From Saccharopolyspora gloriosae (GTDB taxonomy: Bacteria; Actinomycetota; Actinomycetes; Mycobacteriales; Pseudonocardiaceae): a DNA stretch of 64,000 nucleotides. A program made the translations under genes and the position numbers. The first letter of the stretch is position 1. Every line of letters starts with the position of its first letter. Location: positions 3,023,470-3,087,469 of the forward strand of contig NZ_CP059557.1 of NCBI RefSeq assembly GCF_022828475.1, written 5' to 3'. The notes under the pieces are model-generated. The model saw only the letters and a list, made by a program, of their open reading frames with translations, was not told the origin of the DNA and made no database searches. Below are positions 25,284 through 33,577 of the stretch, piece after piece.

Positions 25284-26264
25284 GTGTACGCGGTAGTGCT
25301 GCGGGAGTTCGGTCTCGCGGAGAACCTTCGCTGCGAAGAGCTCGCCGAACCGCCCGCGAAGCCGGGCTGGGTGACCGTGCGGCTGCGGGCGAGCGCGCTC
25401 AACTGGCACGACGTGCTGGTCCGCCAGGGGAAGTACGAATCCGAGCTGCCGCACGTTCCGGGGGCGGATGGAGCGGGCACCCGGGTCGACACCGGTGAAG
25501 AGGTGGTCGTCCTCCCCTCGCTGTGGTGGGGAGAGGACGAGAGCGCTCCGGGGCCGGGGTGGGAGATCCTCGGCGATCACCACGCGGGCACCTACGCGGA
25601 GCTCGTCGCGGTGCCCGCCGATTGCGTGTTCCCCAAACCGGCGCGGCTGGGTTGGCGAGCGGCCGCCGCGCTTCCCCTGGTCGGGCTGACCACCTACCGC
25701 GCGCTGTTCACGCGCGGCCGCCTCGGGAAGGGCGAATCGCTCCTCGTGCTCGGCGCCGGTGGTGGTGTCGCGACGATGGCGGTGCAGCTCGGGGCGGCGT
25801 GCGGTGCGGAGGTTGTCGTCACATCCTCGTCACAGGACAAGATCGACCGGGCGCGGGAACTCGGAGCCGCTGGTGGCGTGCTCTACATGGACGACGACTG
25901 GTGCGAGCAGGCGAAGCGGATGTCCCCGGGCGGCCGTGGTTTCGACGTCGTGCTGGATCCGGTGGGCAGCTGGCAGGAATCGATTCGCTCACTGCGGCCT
26001 GGTGGGCGGCTCGTGGTGCTGGGCGCGTCGCTGCGCTCGGACGCGGTGCTCGACGTGCGGCACTTCTACTTCGGCCAGTACGACCTGCTCGGGACGACGG
26101 TGGGAAGCCCGCGGGACTTCTCCGGCCTGCTCTCGCTCGTGGACAGCGGCGCGGTCGGAGCCCCGGTGGTCGACCGGGCCTTCCCGCTGGATCGGGCAGC
26201 CGAGGCGCACGCGCACCTGGAGCGGGGGAGCGGGTTCGGCAAGGTCGTTCTCGAACACGAGTGA
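25284..26264 (+). CDS. Zinc-type alcohol dehydrogenase/quinone oxidoreductase (MDR) family protein
   Basis: A 326-residue medium-chain dehydrogenase/reductase. It has the GroES-like N-terminal domain ('LRASALNWHDVLVRQGKY', 'PHVPGADGAG') and a Rossmann domain with 'LLVLGAGGGVATMAVQLG' and 'TSSSQDKIDRARELGA'. The zinc-ligating cysteines of true alcohol dehydrogenases are missing, so it is probably an NADPH-dependent quinone- or enoyl-reductase type enzyme. GTG 25284 follows GGGGAG. It lies between the terminator at 25120 and the acyl-CoA dehydrogenase operon. The substrate is unknown. Confidence 0.87.
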   Translation: MYAVVLREFGLAENLRCEELAEPPAKPGWVTVRLRASALNWHDVLVRQGKYESELPHVPGADGAGTRVDTGEEVVVLPSLWWGEDESAPGPGWEILGDHHAGTYAELVAVPADCVFPKPARLGWRAAAALPLVGLTTYRALFTRGRLGKGESLLVLGAGGGVATMAVQLGAACGAEVVVTSSSQDKIDRARELGAAGGVLYMDDDWCEQAKRMSPGGRGFDVVLDPVGSWQESIRSLRPGGRLVVLGASLRSDAVLDVRHFYFGQYDLLGTTVGSPRDFSGLLSLVDSGAVGAPVVDRAFPLDRAAEAHAHLERGSGFGKVVLEHE

Positions 26265-26307
26265 TCTCCCCTTGGGCGGGGCGGTGAGGGGGTCACTCTG
26301 GTTTTAT

Positions 26308-26322
26308 TTTGGTCAGGCCTTT
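26308..26322. promoter_or_regulatory. FadR-type operator
   Basis: TTTGGTCAGGCCTTT contains GGTCAGGCC, one base from GGTCAGACC. It lies 47 bp before the GTG of the acyl-CoA dehydrogenase at 26369 and is followed by TAGTATGAT, a -10-like element. Confidence 0.5.
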
Positions 26323-26368
26323 AGTATGATTAAGCCAAAGCCTAGCCGGGCCGAGTGGGAGATCTGCT

Positions 26369-27535
26369 GTGGACTTTGAGTTGACCGAGGATCAAGCGAC
26401 GATCCGCAAAGCGGTCGCCGAGTTGGCCGGGAAGTTCAGCGACCAGTACTGGCTGGAGAAGGATGCGGCGCACGAGTTCCCGGCCGAGTTCTACGACGCG
26501 TTCGCGCGAGGCGGGTGGTTGGGGATCACCACGCCCGAGGAGTTCGGCGGCCACGGGTACGGCATCACCGAGGCGTCGCTGTTGCTGGAGGAGGTCTCCG
26601 CCTCCGGCGGCGGGATGAACGCGGCCAGCTCGATGCACCTGTCGATCTTCGGGATGCATCCGGTGATCGTGCACGGTTCGGAAGAGCTGAAGCGCCGCAA
26701 CCTCCCGCGCATCGTCAACGGCGACCTGCACGTGTGCTTCGGTGTCACCGAACCGGAAGCGGGGCTGGACACCACCAAGATCACCACGTTCGCGCGCCGC
26801 GACGGCGACGACTACGTGGTCAACGGCCGCAAGGTGTGGATCTCCAAGGCGCAGGAGTCCGAGAAGGTCCTGCTGCTGACGCGCACGACCAAGTTCGAGG
26901 ACGCCAAGAAGAAGACCGACGGCCTCACGCTGTTCTTCACCGAGCTGGACCGCGACCACGTGGACATCCGTCCTATCGACAAGATGGGACGCAACGCCGT
27001 CAGCTCCAACGAGCTGTTCATCGATGAGCTGCGCATCCCGGTCGAGGACCGCGTCGGCGAAGAGGGCCAGGGCTTCAAGTACATCTTGGACGGCCTGAAC
27101 CCGGAGCGGATGCTGGTCGCCGCCGAGGCGCTCGGGCTCGGCCGCGCGGCGTTGCGCAAAGCCGTGCAGTACGGCAACGAGCGGGAGGTCTTCGGGCGCC
27201 CGATCGGCATGAACCAGGGACTCCAGTTCCCGCTCGCGGACTCGCTCGCCCGGCTGGACGCCGCGGAGCTGGCGCTGCGCAAGGCGACCTGGCTCTACGA
27301 CAACGGAAAGCCCTGCGGTCGCGAGGCCAACACGGCGAAGTACCTCTGCGCCGACGCGGGCTTCCAAGCCGCCGACCGAGCGCTCCAGACCCACGGGGGC
27401 ATGGGGTACTCGGAGGAATACCACGTCTCCCGCTACTTCCGGGAGGCTCGCCTGCTGCGGATCGCTCCGCTCAGCCAGGAGATGGTCCTGAACTACCTCG
27501 GTTCGCACGTCCTCGGTCTTCCCAGGAGCTACTGA
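26369..27535 (+). CDS. Acyl-CoA dehydrogenase (possible AliB-like)
   Basis: A 388-residue acyl-CoA dehydrogenase with all usual blocks: 'MDFELTEDQATIRKAVAEL', 'CFGVTEPEAGLDTTKI', 'VNGRKVWISKAQESEK', 'YGNEREVFGRPIGMNQ' and 'THGGMGYSEEYHVSRYFREA'. The last block covers the region of the catalytic base in several family members. The GTG start follows GGGAG. It is the first gene of the operon 26369-29483, and its stop overlaps the next start. In an alicyclic-acid route it would make the 1-ene from cyclohexanecarboxyl-CoA; a branched-chain acyl-CoA is the main alternative. Electrons would leave through ETF and the EtfD-like protein. Confidence 0.9.
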   Translation: MDFELTEDQATIRKAVAELAGKFSDQYWLEKDAAHEFPAEFYDAFARGGWLGITTPEEFGGHGYGITEASLLLEEVSASGGGMNAASSMHLSIFGMHPVIVHGSEELKRRNLPRIVNGDLHVCFGVTEPEAGLDTTKITTFARRDGDDYVVNGRKVWISKAQESEKVLLLTRTTKFEDAKKKTDGLTLFFTELDRDHVDIRPIDKMGRNAVSSNELFIDELRIPVEDRVGEEGQGFKYILDGLNPERMLVAAEALGLGRAALRKAVQYGNEREVFGRPIGMNQGLQFPLADSLARLDAAELALRKATWLYDNGKPCGREANTAKYLCADAGFQAADRALQTHGGMGYSEEYHVSRYFREARLLRIAPLSQEMVLNYLGSHVLGLPRSY

Positions 27536-28284
27536 TGTTCGATCTGAACGACCGGGCCGCCCTGGTCACCGGAGCCGGCGGTGGCATCGGCGCCGCTGTG
27601 GCGGAGGCGTTCGCGCACGCAGGTGCGCGCGTGCTCGTCTCCGACATCGACGAGCAGGCGGCCAAGAGCGTCGCCGAACGCATCCGCGATGCCGGTGGCA
27701 TCGCGGAATCCGCTCAGCTGGACGTCCGCGACTCCGTCGCGGCCGGTGCGGCCGCGGAGCGCGCGGCGGGACTGGCCGGCGGCACGCTGCACATCCTGGT
27801 CAACAACGCCGGTGCGATCGCCCCGGCGATGTTCCCGAACCTCGAGGAAGAGGCGTTCCGCCGCATCGTCGACATCCACCTGATGGGCAGTTACGCGTGC
27901 AGCAAGGCAGTGCTGCCGTACCTGGCCGAGGACGGACGGGGGCGCATCATCAACGTCACCTCCGCCGCCGGGTTGCAGGGAACCATCGGCCAGGCCAACT
28001 ACGGTGCGGCCAAGGCCGGGATCATCGGGCTGACCAAGTCGCTCGCGCGCGAGCTCGCGCGCCGCAACGTCACGGTGAACGCGCTCGCCCCGCTGGCGGC
28101 CACTGCCATGACCGAGAACATCCGCGGCAACGAGAAGCTCGCCGCCAAGACCCTGGCGCGGATCCCGCTCGGCCGCTGGGCCGAACCGGCCGAGATCGCG
28201 GGATCCTTCGTGTTCATGGCCTCCGACGCGGCCGGGTACATCACGGGACAGGTTCTGCCCGTCGACGGCGGGACGGTGATCTGA
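27535..28284 (+). CDS. SDR-family dehydrogenase (BadH/FabG-like)
   Basis: A 249-residue classical short-chain dehydrogenase. The NAD(P) motif is 'VTGAGGGIGAAVA'. An Asp after the second strand ('LVSDIDE') suggests NAD+. The NNAG motif is present, with catalytic Ser in 'NVTSAAG' and Y-x3-K in 'YGAAKAG'. The start overlaps the stop of the dehydrogenase (TGATG) and its stop overlaps the thiolase start, so the three genes are coupled. In this setting it would oxidise a 3-hydroxyacyl-CoA (BadH oxidises 2-hydroxycyclohexanecarboxyl-CoA). FabG activity in fatty-acid synthesis is less likely because no synthase genes are nearby. Confidence 0.9.
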   Translation: MFDLNDRAALVTGAGGGIGAAVAEAFAHAGARVLVSDIDEQAAKSVAERIRDAGGIAESAQLDVRDSVAAGAAAERAAGLAGGTLHILVNNAGAIAPAMFPNLEEEAFRRIVDIHLMGSYACSKAVLPYLAEDGRGRIINVTSAAGLQGTIGQANYGAAKAGIIGLTKSLARELARRNVTVNALAPLAATAMTENIRGNEKLAAKTLARIPLGRWAEPAEIAGSFVFMASDAAGYITGQVLPVDGGTVI

Positions 28285-29483
28285 TGAGCCGCCCGCGCAC
28301 CGGGCCGATGCAGAGCGCAGGCCGGGAAGTCGTCCTCGCCGAAGCCGTCCGGACACCGGTGGGCAAAGGCCATCCCGAGAAGGGGTGGTACCGCGACACG
28401 CATCCGAACGAGATGCTCGCGGCCTGCTACGACGAACTGCTCGCCCGCACCGACCTGCCCGCGGGCGAGGTCGAGGATCTGATCATCGGCTGCACCGCCC
28501 CGTTCGGCGAGCAATCCCGAAACATCGGCCGCAACGCCTGGCTGCAGGCGGGGCATCCGCCGGAGGTTCCCGCCGTCACGCTCGACCGCCGGTGCGGCTC
28601 GGCGCAGACCGCGGTCGAGATGGGCGCCGGGCTCGTCGGGTCCGGCACCCACGACGTCGTGATCGCGGGCGGTGTCGAGCACATGGGGCGCGTGCCGATC
28701 AACTCCCCGGGCGAGATCTCCAAGCTCTACGGCGATCCGTGGCCTGCCGAGCTGCGCGAGCAGTACGCCTTCGTGCACCAGGGCGAGAGCGCGGAGCTCA
28801 TCGCCGAGCGGTGGGGGATCGAGCGCGCCGAGATGGACGAGTTCGCGGTGCGCTCCCACCGGTTGGCCGCGCAGGCGGACGCCGAAGGCCGGTTCGCGGC
28901 CGAGATGATCTCGATGGAGCTGGCCGGGGAAACGCGCAGCACCGACCAGGGAATCCGGCCGGACACCGAGCTGTCGGCGCTGGCGCGGCTGAAAACTCCC
29001 TTCCGCGCGGAGAACGGCAGGATCACCGCGGGCACCTCCTCGCCGATCTCGGACGGCGCCGCCGCGGTGCTGCTCGCGTCCCGTGCGGGGACGGAGGAGT
29101 TCGGGCTCAACGCCCGTGCGCGGGTGCTGGATCAAACGACGGTCGGCGTCGATCCGATCATTATGCTGACCGGTCCGATCCCGGCGACCCGCAAGCTGCT
29201 CGACCGCAACGGCCTGAGCATCCACGACATCGACCTGATCGAGATCAACGAGGCGTTCGCGTCGGTGGTGCTGGCCTGGGAGCGCGAGTTCAAGCCGGAC
29301 CTCGACCGCGTGAACGTCAACGGCGGCGCGATCGCGCTCGGGCATCCGGTAGGCGCCACCGGAGCACGGCTGATGGCCACGCTCGTCGCCGAGATGGAAC
29401 GGCGCGACGTCGAACTCGGCCTCGTCACCATGTGCTGCGGCGGCGGCCTCGGGACCGCGACGTTGATCGAACGGACCGCCTGA
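28284..29483 (+). CDS. Acetyl-CoA acetyltransferase (FadA5-like thiolase)
   Basis: A 399-residue thiolase. The nucleophilic Cys lies in 'LDRRCGSAQTAVEM', the variant seen in FadA/FadA5-type degradative thiolases. 'EINEAFASVV', 'NVNGGAIALGHPVG' and 'CCGGGLGTATL' supply the other catalytic residues. The start ATG at 28284 overlaps the SDR stop. An N-terminal extension of about 15 residues precedes the conserved 'REVVLAEAVRTPVGK'. It closes a dehydrogenation, (hydration), oxidation and thiolysis module. It differs from the thiolase at 549 in its active-site neighbourhood, so the two probably act on different chain types. Confidence 0.92.
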   Translation: MSRPRTGPMQSAGREVVLAEAVRTPVGKGHPEKGWYRDTHPNEMLAACYDELLARTDLPAGEVEDLIIGCTAPFGEQSRNIGRNAWLQAGHPPEVPAVTLDRRCGSAQTAVEMGAGLVGSGTHDVVIAGGVEHMGRVPINSPGEISKLYGDPWPAELREQYAFVHQGESAELIAERWGIERAEMDEFAVRSHRLAAQADAEGRFAAEMISMELAGETRSTDQGIRPDTELSALARLKTPFRAENGRITAGTSSPISDGAAAVLLASRAGTEEFGLNARARVLDQTTVGVDPIIMLTGPIPATRKLLDRNGLSIHDIDLIEINEAFASVVLAWEREFKPDLDRVNVNGGAIALGHPVGATGARLMATLVAEMERRDVELGLVTMCCGGGLGTATLIERTA

Positions 29484-29555
29484 CCCGCGAGCCGGGCACC
29501 GAATCGGCGGTAGGACCGGCTTCGGGACGCACCTGACCAGAAAGGAGCGGCTGCC

Positions 29556-30482
29556 ATGAGCCACCGCCCAGCAACTGTGCACATCCGGGAGGTCGGTCCA
29601 CGCGACGGCTTCCAGAACGAACCTGATCACATCAGCACCGACGACAAGGTCCGGCTGATCAACGAGCTGGGGCGCACCGGCCTCGAACGCATCGAGGTGG
29701 CGAGCTTCGTGCGCCCGGACCTCATCCCGCAGCTGTCCGACGGAGCCGAGGTGCTGCGCCGCGTGGACGTGCCTGACGACGTCCGGCTGATGGTGCTGAT
29801 CCCCAACAACAAGGGACTCGACAACGCGCTGAAGGTGCGGGAGACGTTCCACGAGGCCGCGATCTTCGTCAGCGCCTCGGAGACGCACAACAAGAAGAAC
29901 GTCAACCGCACCGTCCGCGAGTCGATGGACGAGAACGCCGTCGTGGCCCGGCGAATCCGCGAGGAAGGGCTCGGTTGCGCCGCGGTGGTCGCGACGTCGT
30001 TCGGGTGCCCCTACGAGGGCGAGGTGAAGATGGACGCGGTGCTGGACCTTGCGGAGCGCTTCGTGGAAGCCGGTGCGACGGAGATCGGTTTCGGCGACAC
30101 CACCGGCATGGCCAACCCCGCTTACGCCTCGGAGTTCTTCACCGCCGCCTTGCGACGGCTGCCCGGTGTCGAAGTCACGGCGCACTTCCACAACACTCGC
30201 GGACAGGGCTTGGCCAATGCGTTCGCCGCGCTGGAGGCGGGATGCGGCAGCTTCGAGTCGAGCTTCGGTGAGCTCGGTGGCTGCCCGGTTCCGCCGGGAT
30301 CGACCGGCAACATCGCGACCGAGGACCTGCTGGGCATGTTCCACGAGATGGGTGTGGAGACCGGCGTGTCGCTGCCGTCCGCCATCGCGGCCGCACGCTC
30401 GGTTCAGGCGGTTCTGGGGAGGAAGCTGACGAGCCATTCGATCGTCGCCGGGCCCGTGGAGTGGAGCTCCGGCGCCCGCTGA
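29556..30482 (+). CDS. Hydroxymethylglutaryl-CoA lyase family protein
   Basis: A 308-residue DRE-TIM barrel enzyme. 'EVGPRDGFQNE' holds the metal-binding Asp and catalytic Arg. 'GFGDTTGMANP' and 'TAHFHNTRGQGLAN' contribute the His ligands. The mobile-loop cysteine lies in 'ELGGCPVPPGSTGNIATED', matching the HMG-CoA lyase signature. The reaction would be cleavage of HMG-CoA to acetoacetate and acetyl-CoA, or of a related 3-hydroxy-3-methyl acyl-CoA. The ATG follows AAAGGAG. The 72-bp gap after the thiolase still allows co-transcription. Related lyases act on other branched substrates, so the exact one is uncertain. Confidence 0.88.
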   Translation: MSHRPATVHIREVGPRDGFQNEPDHISTDDKVRLINELGRTGLERIEVASFVRPDLIPQLSDGAEVLRRVDVPDDVRLMVLIPNNKGLDNALKVRETFHEAAIFVSASETHNKKNVNRTVRESMDENAVVARRIREEGLGCAAVVATSFGCPYEGEVKMDAVLDLAERFVEAGATEIGFGDTTGMANPAYASEFFTAALRRLPGVEVTAHFHNTRGQGLANAFAALEAGCGSFESSFGELGGCPVPPGSTGNIATEDLLGMFHEMGVETGVSLPSAIAAARSVQAVLGRKLTSHSIVAGPVEWSSGAR

Positions 30483-30627
30483 CGAGCGCAGCGCCTCGGC
30501 CACATTCCGACAGCCGCACGTCCACACCTCGGAGGCGAGGTGCGGGCGTGCGGAAACGGTTCGTGCGCCGACGAGTCGGTGTCCTGCTCCTGATCCACGC
30601 TGATCAGGAGACGATCGAGGAGGGTGC

Positions 30628-31569
30628 CTACTCCGAGAGGCGGGCCTCGAGTCGGGGGACGAGTTGTTCGGCGAGCAGCTGGATCTGGGTGCTGGTCGTG
30701 TCGGCGTCGCCGCCGGGCAGGTGCACGCGGAGGCTGATCCCGGTCAGGCCCAGATCGAGCATCAGCTGGTGCAGTCGGTCGGCCAGTGAGTCGGGGTCGT
30801 GTTCGTGCAGCACGCCTGGTGCGTAGGCCTGCTTCCCGGAGTTGTCGACGTCCGGGTATGCCTGGGCGAGGGCGTCCAGCCCGGCCGGTGGCGGTTCGCC
30901 GAGCCAGACCCATTGTCCTGCGATGCGTGGTCCGATTCCGCTTGCCGCGTGGTAGGAATCGACGGCGGGCCGGTTCTTCGCATGATCATCCACGGGTGGC
31001 AGGAACAGGCCGAATCCGTTGCGCGCCGCCAAAGCCGCCGTCTTCGGGCCGCCGGTGCACACCATCACCGGGGTCTGCGGGAGCACGCCGGAGATCGCCG
31101 GGTCGTCGTGCAGCGGCGCCGAGTCGTCGGCGATCCGCTCGTGCCACTCGGCGAGTTGGGCGCGGAAGGTCTTCGCCGCCGCGTTCCGGTCGAGGCCGTA
31201 AACGTCGAAGTCGCGCTGCGAGTAACCGGCCGCCAGGCCGGCGGCCACCCGGCCGGGGTGGGACGCGGCGAGCCAGGCGATCTCCTCCATGACCAGCGGA
31301 ACCGGGCGGAGAGGGAGCAGGATCGGGCTCGGTGCGACCCATCCTCGCTGCGTGGCGCCGAGGATCGTCGCCGCTATCGTGGCCGGTACCGGAACGTAGC
31401 CGGGGAATCCGGCGTGGTGCTCGCTGATGGTGATCCCGTGGAACCCGCCGTCCAGGGCGGTGCGTGCCTGCCCCAGAAGGGTGCGCGCGGCTCGCTCCGG
31501 TTCATCGTCGTGCAAGTAGAGAGCCATGCTCACGCTACCCAGGTGCTCACCCGACGCTGCCGATGACAT
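30628..31569 (-). CDS. LLM-class flavin-dependent oxidoreductase
   Basis: A 313-residue luciferase-like protein of the bacterial-luciferase/alkanal-monooxygenase-like group rather than the F420 group. The barrel segments 'GFHGITISEHHAGFPGYVPVP' (split here), 'WLAASHPGRVAAGLAAGYSQ' and 'TPVMVCTGGPKTAALAARNG' are characteristic. It stands alone on the minus strand between the HMG-CoA lyase-like gene and the SDR. The start could be ATG 31569 or the internal 'MALYLHDD' codon, which matches family N-termini better. A flavin-dependent oxygenation of an unknown substrate is expected. Confidence 0.85.
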   Translation of the reverse strand: MSSAASGEHLGSVSMALYLHDDEPERAARTLLGQARTALDGGFHGITISEHHAGFPGYVPVPATIAATILGATQRGWVAPSPILLPLRPVPLVMEEIAWLAASHPGRVAAGLAAGYSQRDFDVYGLDRNAAAKTFRAQLAEWHERIADDSAPLHDDPAISGVLPQTPVMVCTGGPKTAALAARNGFGLFLPPVDDHAKNRPAVDSYHAASGIGPRIAGQWVWLGEPPPAGLDALAQAYPDVDNSGKQAYAPGVLHEHDPDSLADRLHQLMLDLGLTGISLRVHLPGGDADTTSTQIQLLAEQLVPRLEARLSE

Positions 31570-31754
31570 CGTTCATCCGCCTTCGTTCGTCTCGCTCTGA
31601 GCCGTCCTCGCCGCCCCGGACCGTACCCGCGGGCTTCGCACGCGGCTGCGGGGTCGGCCGAGGCGACTCCGTTCCGGGAAGGGCGGACGTGGTTGCCGCT
31701 GTCCGCCCTCCCCGGCACTCTGGAGCCGTTGGCCGCCTGTCCGCGGTCAGGGGC

Positions 31755-32501
31755 TTACTGCGCTGTCAGGCCACCGTCGATGACGTGTTCCATGCCGCTG
31801 ATGTAAGAGGAGTCATCGCAGGCCAGGAAGAGGACGAGGTTGGAGACCTCCTCGGGGTCGGACATGCGGCGCAGCGGCACCTGGTCGGCGATGCCACCGC
31901 CGTCCTCGTCGGTTGCGGCCTCCATCATCGGGGTCTTGATGTAGCCGGGGTGCACGGAGTTCACCCGGATGTTGTCCGGGCCGTACTGGACGGCGACGTG
32001 CTTGGTCATGCCGCGGGACGCGAACTTGCTGCCGACGTAGGCGAGGTTCGGTGCGCCGACGATCGAGACCATTCCCGCCGTGGACGAGATGTTGACGATC
32101 GCGCCGCCGCCCGCGTTCTGCATGGAGGGGATGACCGTCTTCATGCCGTAGAACTGCGAGTGCTGGTTGACCGCGCATACCTTGAGGTACTCGTCCTCGT
32201 CGAACTCCGCCGTCGAACTGATGGGCCCCAGGATCCCCGCGTTGTTCACCAGGACGGTCACCTTGCCGTACGCCTGCTCCGCTTCCTGGAGCACGCGGCG
32301 CCAGTTGGCCGGTTCGGTGACGTCGTGGTGCAGGAACAGGGCGTTGTCGCCCAGTTCAGCGGCCAGCTGCTTGCCCTGGTCGTCGTTGACGTCGGTGAGG
32401 ACGACCTTCGCTCCCTCGCTGACGAACCGTCGCGCGTGGGTGTCGCCCATTCCCTGAGCGGCGCCGGTGATGATGGCGACCTTGCCATCGAGCTTCCCCA
32501 T
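31755..32501 (-). CDS. SDR-family oxidoreductase (3-alpha/20-beta-hydroxysteroid dehydrogenase-like)
   Basis: A 248-residue classical SDR. It has 'IITGAAQGMGDTHARRF' with Asp in 'VVLTDVND' (NAD preference), 'NNAG', catalytic Ser in 'NISSTAG' and Y-x3-K in 'YVGSKFA'. The TGAAQGMG form of the glycine motif is common in the hydroxysteroid and alicyclic alcohol group. ATG 32501 follows GGAAGG; the 43 codons upstream are not conserved. It is divergent from a TetR gene with the palindrome GGTAC-TCG-GTACC between them, so that regulator probably controls it. Confidence 0.9.
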   Translation of the reverse strand: MGKLDGKVAIITGAAQGMGDTHARRFVSEGAKVVLTDVNDDQGKQLAAELGDNALFLHHDVTEPANWRRVLQEAEQAYGKVTVLVNNAGILGPISSTAEFDEDEYLKVCAVNQHSQFYGMKTVIPSMQNAGGGAIVNISSTAGMVSIVGAPNLAYVGSKFASRGMTKHVAVQYGPDNIRVNSVHPGYIKTPMMEAATDEDGGGIADQVPLRRMSDPEEVSNLVLFLACDDSSYISGMEHVIDGGLTAQ

Positions 32502-32597
32502 GATGCGCACCTTCCGTGATCCCGCTCTGCTATCGGCCCTTTCGGGCTGGTCCGCACTGCCCTGTCGGACTACCGCGGCTCCTCCCGCACAATAGTG

Positions 32598-32610
32598 GTA
32601 CTCGGTACCG
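32598..32610. promoter_or_regulatory. TetR operator candidate between divergent genes
   Basis: GGTAC-TCG-GTACC is a 13-base palindrome with 5-bp arms between the SDR (minus, 32501) and the TetR gene (plus, 32663). Two overlapping GGTAC repeats lie in an AT-richer patch, as expected for a shared promoter region. Confidence 0.55.
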
Positions 32611-32662
32611 AAATCCACCGGTGATCGCACGCCACCCGACGGCTACTGCCTAAACTCGTGCG

Positions 32663-33304
32663 ATGTCCTCTGATTCGGCTCGTCGCGGGCCCGGACGACC
32701 GCCGGCCGCTCCTCGCGGTGAGGTGGAGCGTGTCGCGGTCGACCTGATGCAGCGCCACGGCTACGACCACGTGAGCGTGCAGACCATCGTCGAGGCGGCG
32801 GGGATCGGCCGTACGACGTTCTTCCGCTACTTCCAGTCCAAGCCCGGTGTCATCTGGTACGCCTTCGACGACACGATCGAAGCTCTGGGCGCGCGGCTCG
32901 GTGAGGCCCCGCCGGACACCGATCAGCTGGACGAGGTGCTACGGGCGGTGGTCGCCTCGACGCGTTCAGCCGTGCTGAGCAGCGGTGTCTGGCTGGAGCG
33001 CTTCGAACTGCTCGACACCAGCCCCGACCTGCGCGCGGGCGCCTACGAGCATTGGGAACGGTGGAAACAGGTCATCGCCCGATGGCTGGCGGAGCGCGTC
33101 GGCAGTTCGCCGGAGGACGTCGCCCCCGTCGCCATCGCCAGCGCCTGCCAAGGGGTCTTCGTCGCGGAGCTGCGCAACTGGGTCAACGGTGGTGATTCCG
33201 ACGAAGCGTTCCTGGAACGGCTGGACCGGAACCTGGCGACCGTCACGACCCCGATGAAGGTGCTGCTCCCGAGGACGACCCCGCACGGCAACTCCCTCCC
33301 ATGA
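32663..33304 (+). CDS. TetR-family regulator (MftR-like C-terminal domain)
   Basis: A 213-residue TetR protein. The DNA-binding domain is 'RGEVERVAVDLMQRHGYDHV' followed by 'GIGRTTFFRYFQSKPGVIWY'. The R-R-T-F-F-R-Y-F-x-S-K pattern and the 'acyl-CoA-binding-like' C-terminal half resemble MftR, the regulator of mycofactocin systems. No mycofactocin genes are seen in the window. It is divergent from the SDR at 31755 and probably represses it. No clear gene is seen in the 273 bp between this stop and the hydrolase at 33578. Confidence 0.85.
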   Translation: MSSDSARRGPGRPPAAPRGEVERVAVDLMQRHGYDHVSVQTIVEAAGIGRTTFFRYFQSKPGVIWYAFDDTIEALGARLGEAPPDTDQLDEVLRAVVASTRSAVLSSGVWLERFELLDTSPDLRAGAYEHWERWKQVIARWLAERVGSSPEDVAPVAIASACQGVFVAELRNWVNGGDSDEAFLERLDRNLATVTTPMKVLLPRTTPHGNSLP

Positions 33305-33577
33305 CCGCTCGGGCCGAGGCGAGATCACCGCGGCTGCGGACGAGTCGGCACCGCCCGGCTGCGATGTCCGTGCCGGAAGACGGGCGGATTCGACCTTCGT
33401 GGTCGGCTCCTGGTCGCACCTGCTGATCCCGGAGACTGCCCGGATCGGTCCTGCTGGCAAGCCGCGCCCAGTCATGACCAGCGGACCAGTCAGAAATGAT
33501 GACCTTCATGGCGCGCTTCAAGGAATGGGCGAACGAACCTGCGAGCGAGTCCGTCCCGCTCTGCTCCGCGACGACGG

